Positions 63,928-64,000 of a stretch of DNA of 64,000 bases are shown here, piece after piece. The stretch covers positions 682,001-746,000 of the forward strand of contig CAVTBM010000008.1 in the NCBI GenBank assembly GCA_963732905.1, in the 5' to 3' direction. How positions within the stretch are numbered: the first letter of the stretch is position 1; each line of letters begins with the position of its first letter. The stretch is from DASQZK01 sp963732905 (lineage in GTDB: Bacteria > Bacteroidota > Bacteroidia > Bacteroidales > GCA-2748055). A program made the translations under genes and the position numbers. Under the pieces are notes generated by a model. That model was given only the letters and a program-made list of their open reading frames with translations. It had not been told where the DNA came from and ran no database searches.

Positions 63928-64000
63928 AAGTAGTAGTTTTTGAGCAGACACTTGAATAATTTCCGGATGGATTTAAACAGTAAATCTAATATAGGAAAAT

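Overview
The window reads as a chromosomal stretch of a Bacteroidota organism, most likely Bacteroidales or a relative (for example the Marinilabiliales/Prolixibacteraceae type). The indicators are type IX secretion (T9SS) C-terminal sorting domains with 'YPNPA'-type motifs, many lipoprotein and signal-peptide glycan-degrading enzymes, HYC_CC_PP and DUF3347 proteins, TAnnTTTG-type -7 boxes, and intergenic palindromes of kinds I associate with this phylum. GC looks moderate. I found no tRNA, rRNA, CRISPR array, SusC/SusD pair or complete insertion sequence.

Layout. 0-2.4 kb: end of a cold-shock protein and small housekeeping enzymes. 2.4-19 kb: extracytoplasmic carbohydrate enzymes (GH74-like, GH28, a 1473-residue modular GH30 protein for T9SS export, GH89, GH88 with DUF2264), interrupted by VOC, methyltransferase and DUF3795 genes and by a prolyl-oligopeptidase remnant. 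19-26.3 kb: oxidoreductases, then the L-rhamnose operon rhaD-rhaB-rhaA under a GntR regulator. 26.5-30.3 kb: a divergent 2-oxoacid dehydrogenase E2 and fused E1, sharing the regulator's intergenic region. 30.5-33.8 kb: a CE15-type esterase, a PfkB kinase and a D-lyxose isomerase family protein. 34.2-42.9 kb: a copper/silver-type efflux locus (HMA-AraC regulator, HYC_CC_PP protein, CusA, TolC, CusB, HMA protein). 42.9-52.3 kb: beta-barrel protein, class I aldolase, fucosidase remnant, SatD-like/DUF3307 pair, sulfatase and two tandem arylsulfotransferase-like T9SS proteins. 52.6-61.3 kb: DUF302, then a tight seven-gene operon of sugar-phosphate enzymes (mannitol-1-phosphate dehydrogenase, two HAD phosphatases, aldo/keto reductase, PHP protein, class II aldolase fused to a sorbitol-6-phosphate-dehydrogenase-like SDR, L-sorbose-1-phosphate-reductase-like enzyme). 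61.8-64 kb: TonB-C-like, beta-barrel and TPR proteins.

How it works together. The first half looks like pectin/hemicellulose processing: endo-acting hydrolases, unsaturated uronide hydrolase and glucuronoyl esterase release sugars including rhamnose, and the rha operon converts rhamnose to dihydroxyacetone phosphate and lactaldehyde. The shared operator-like repeats suggest that one GntR protein controls both rhamnose catabolism and the E1/E2 complex. The 53-61 kb operon is the best candidate for an undescribed pathway: its enzyme families all act on hexitol phosphates or ketose phosphates, but no transporter, kinase or regulator is beside it.

Caution. Between 42.5 and 59 kb, six recognisable genes are broken by seven single-base indels, several in short homopolymers. 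Either this part of the sequence has residual base errors or several genes are recent pseudogenes. The GH29 piece, which is also truncated, is a true remnant in either case.
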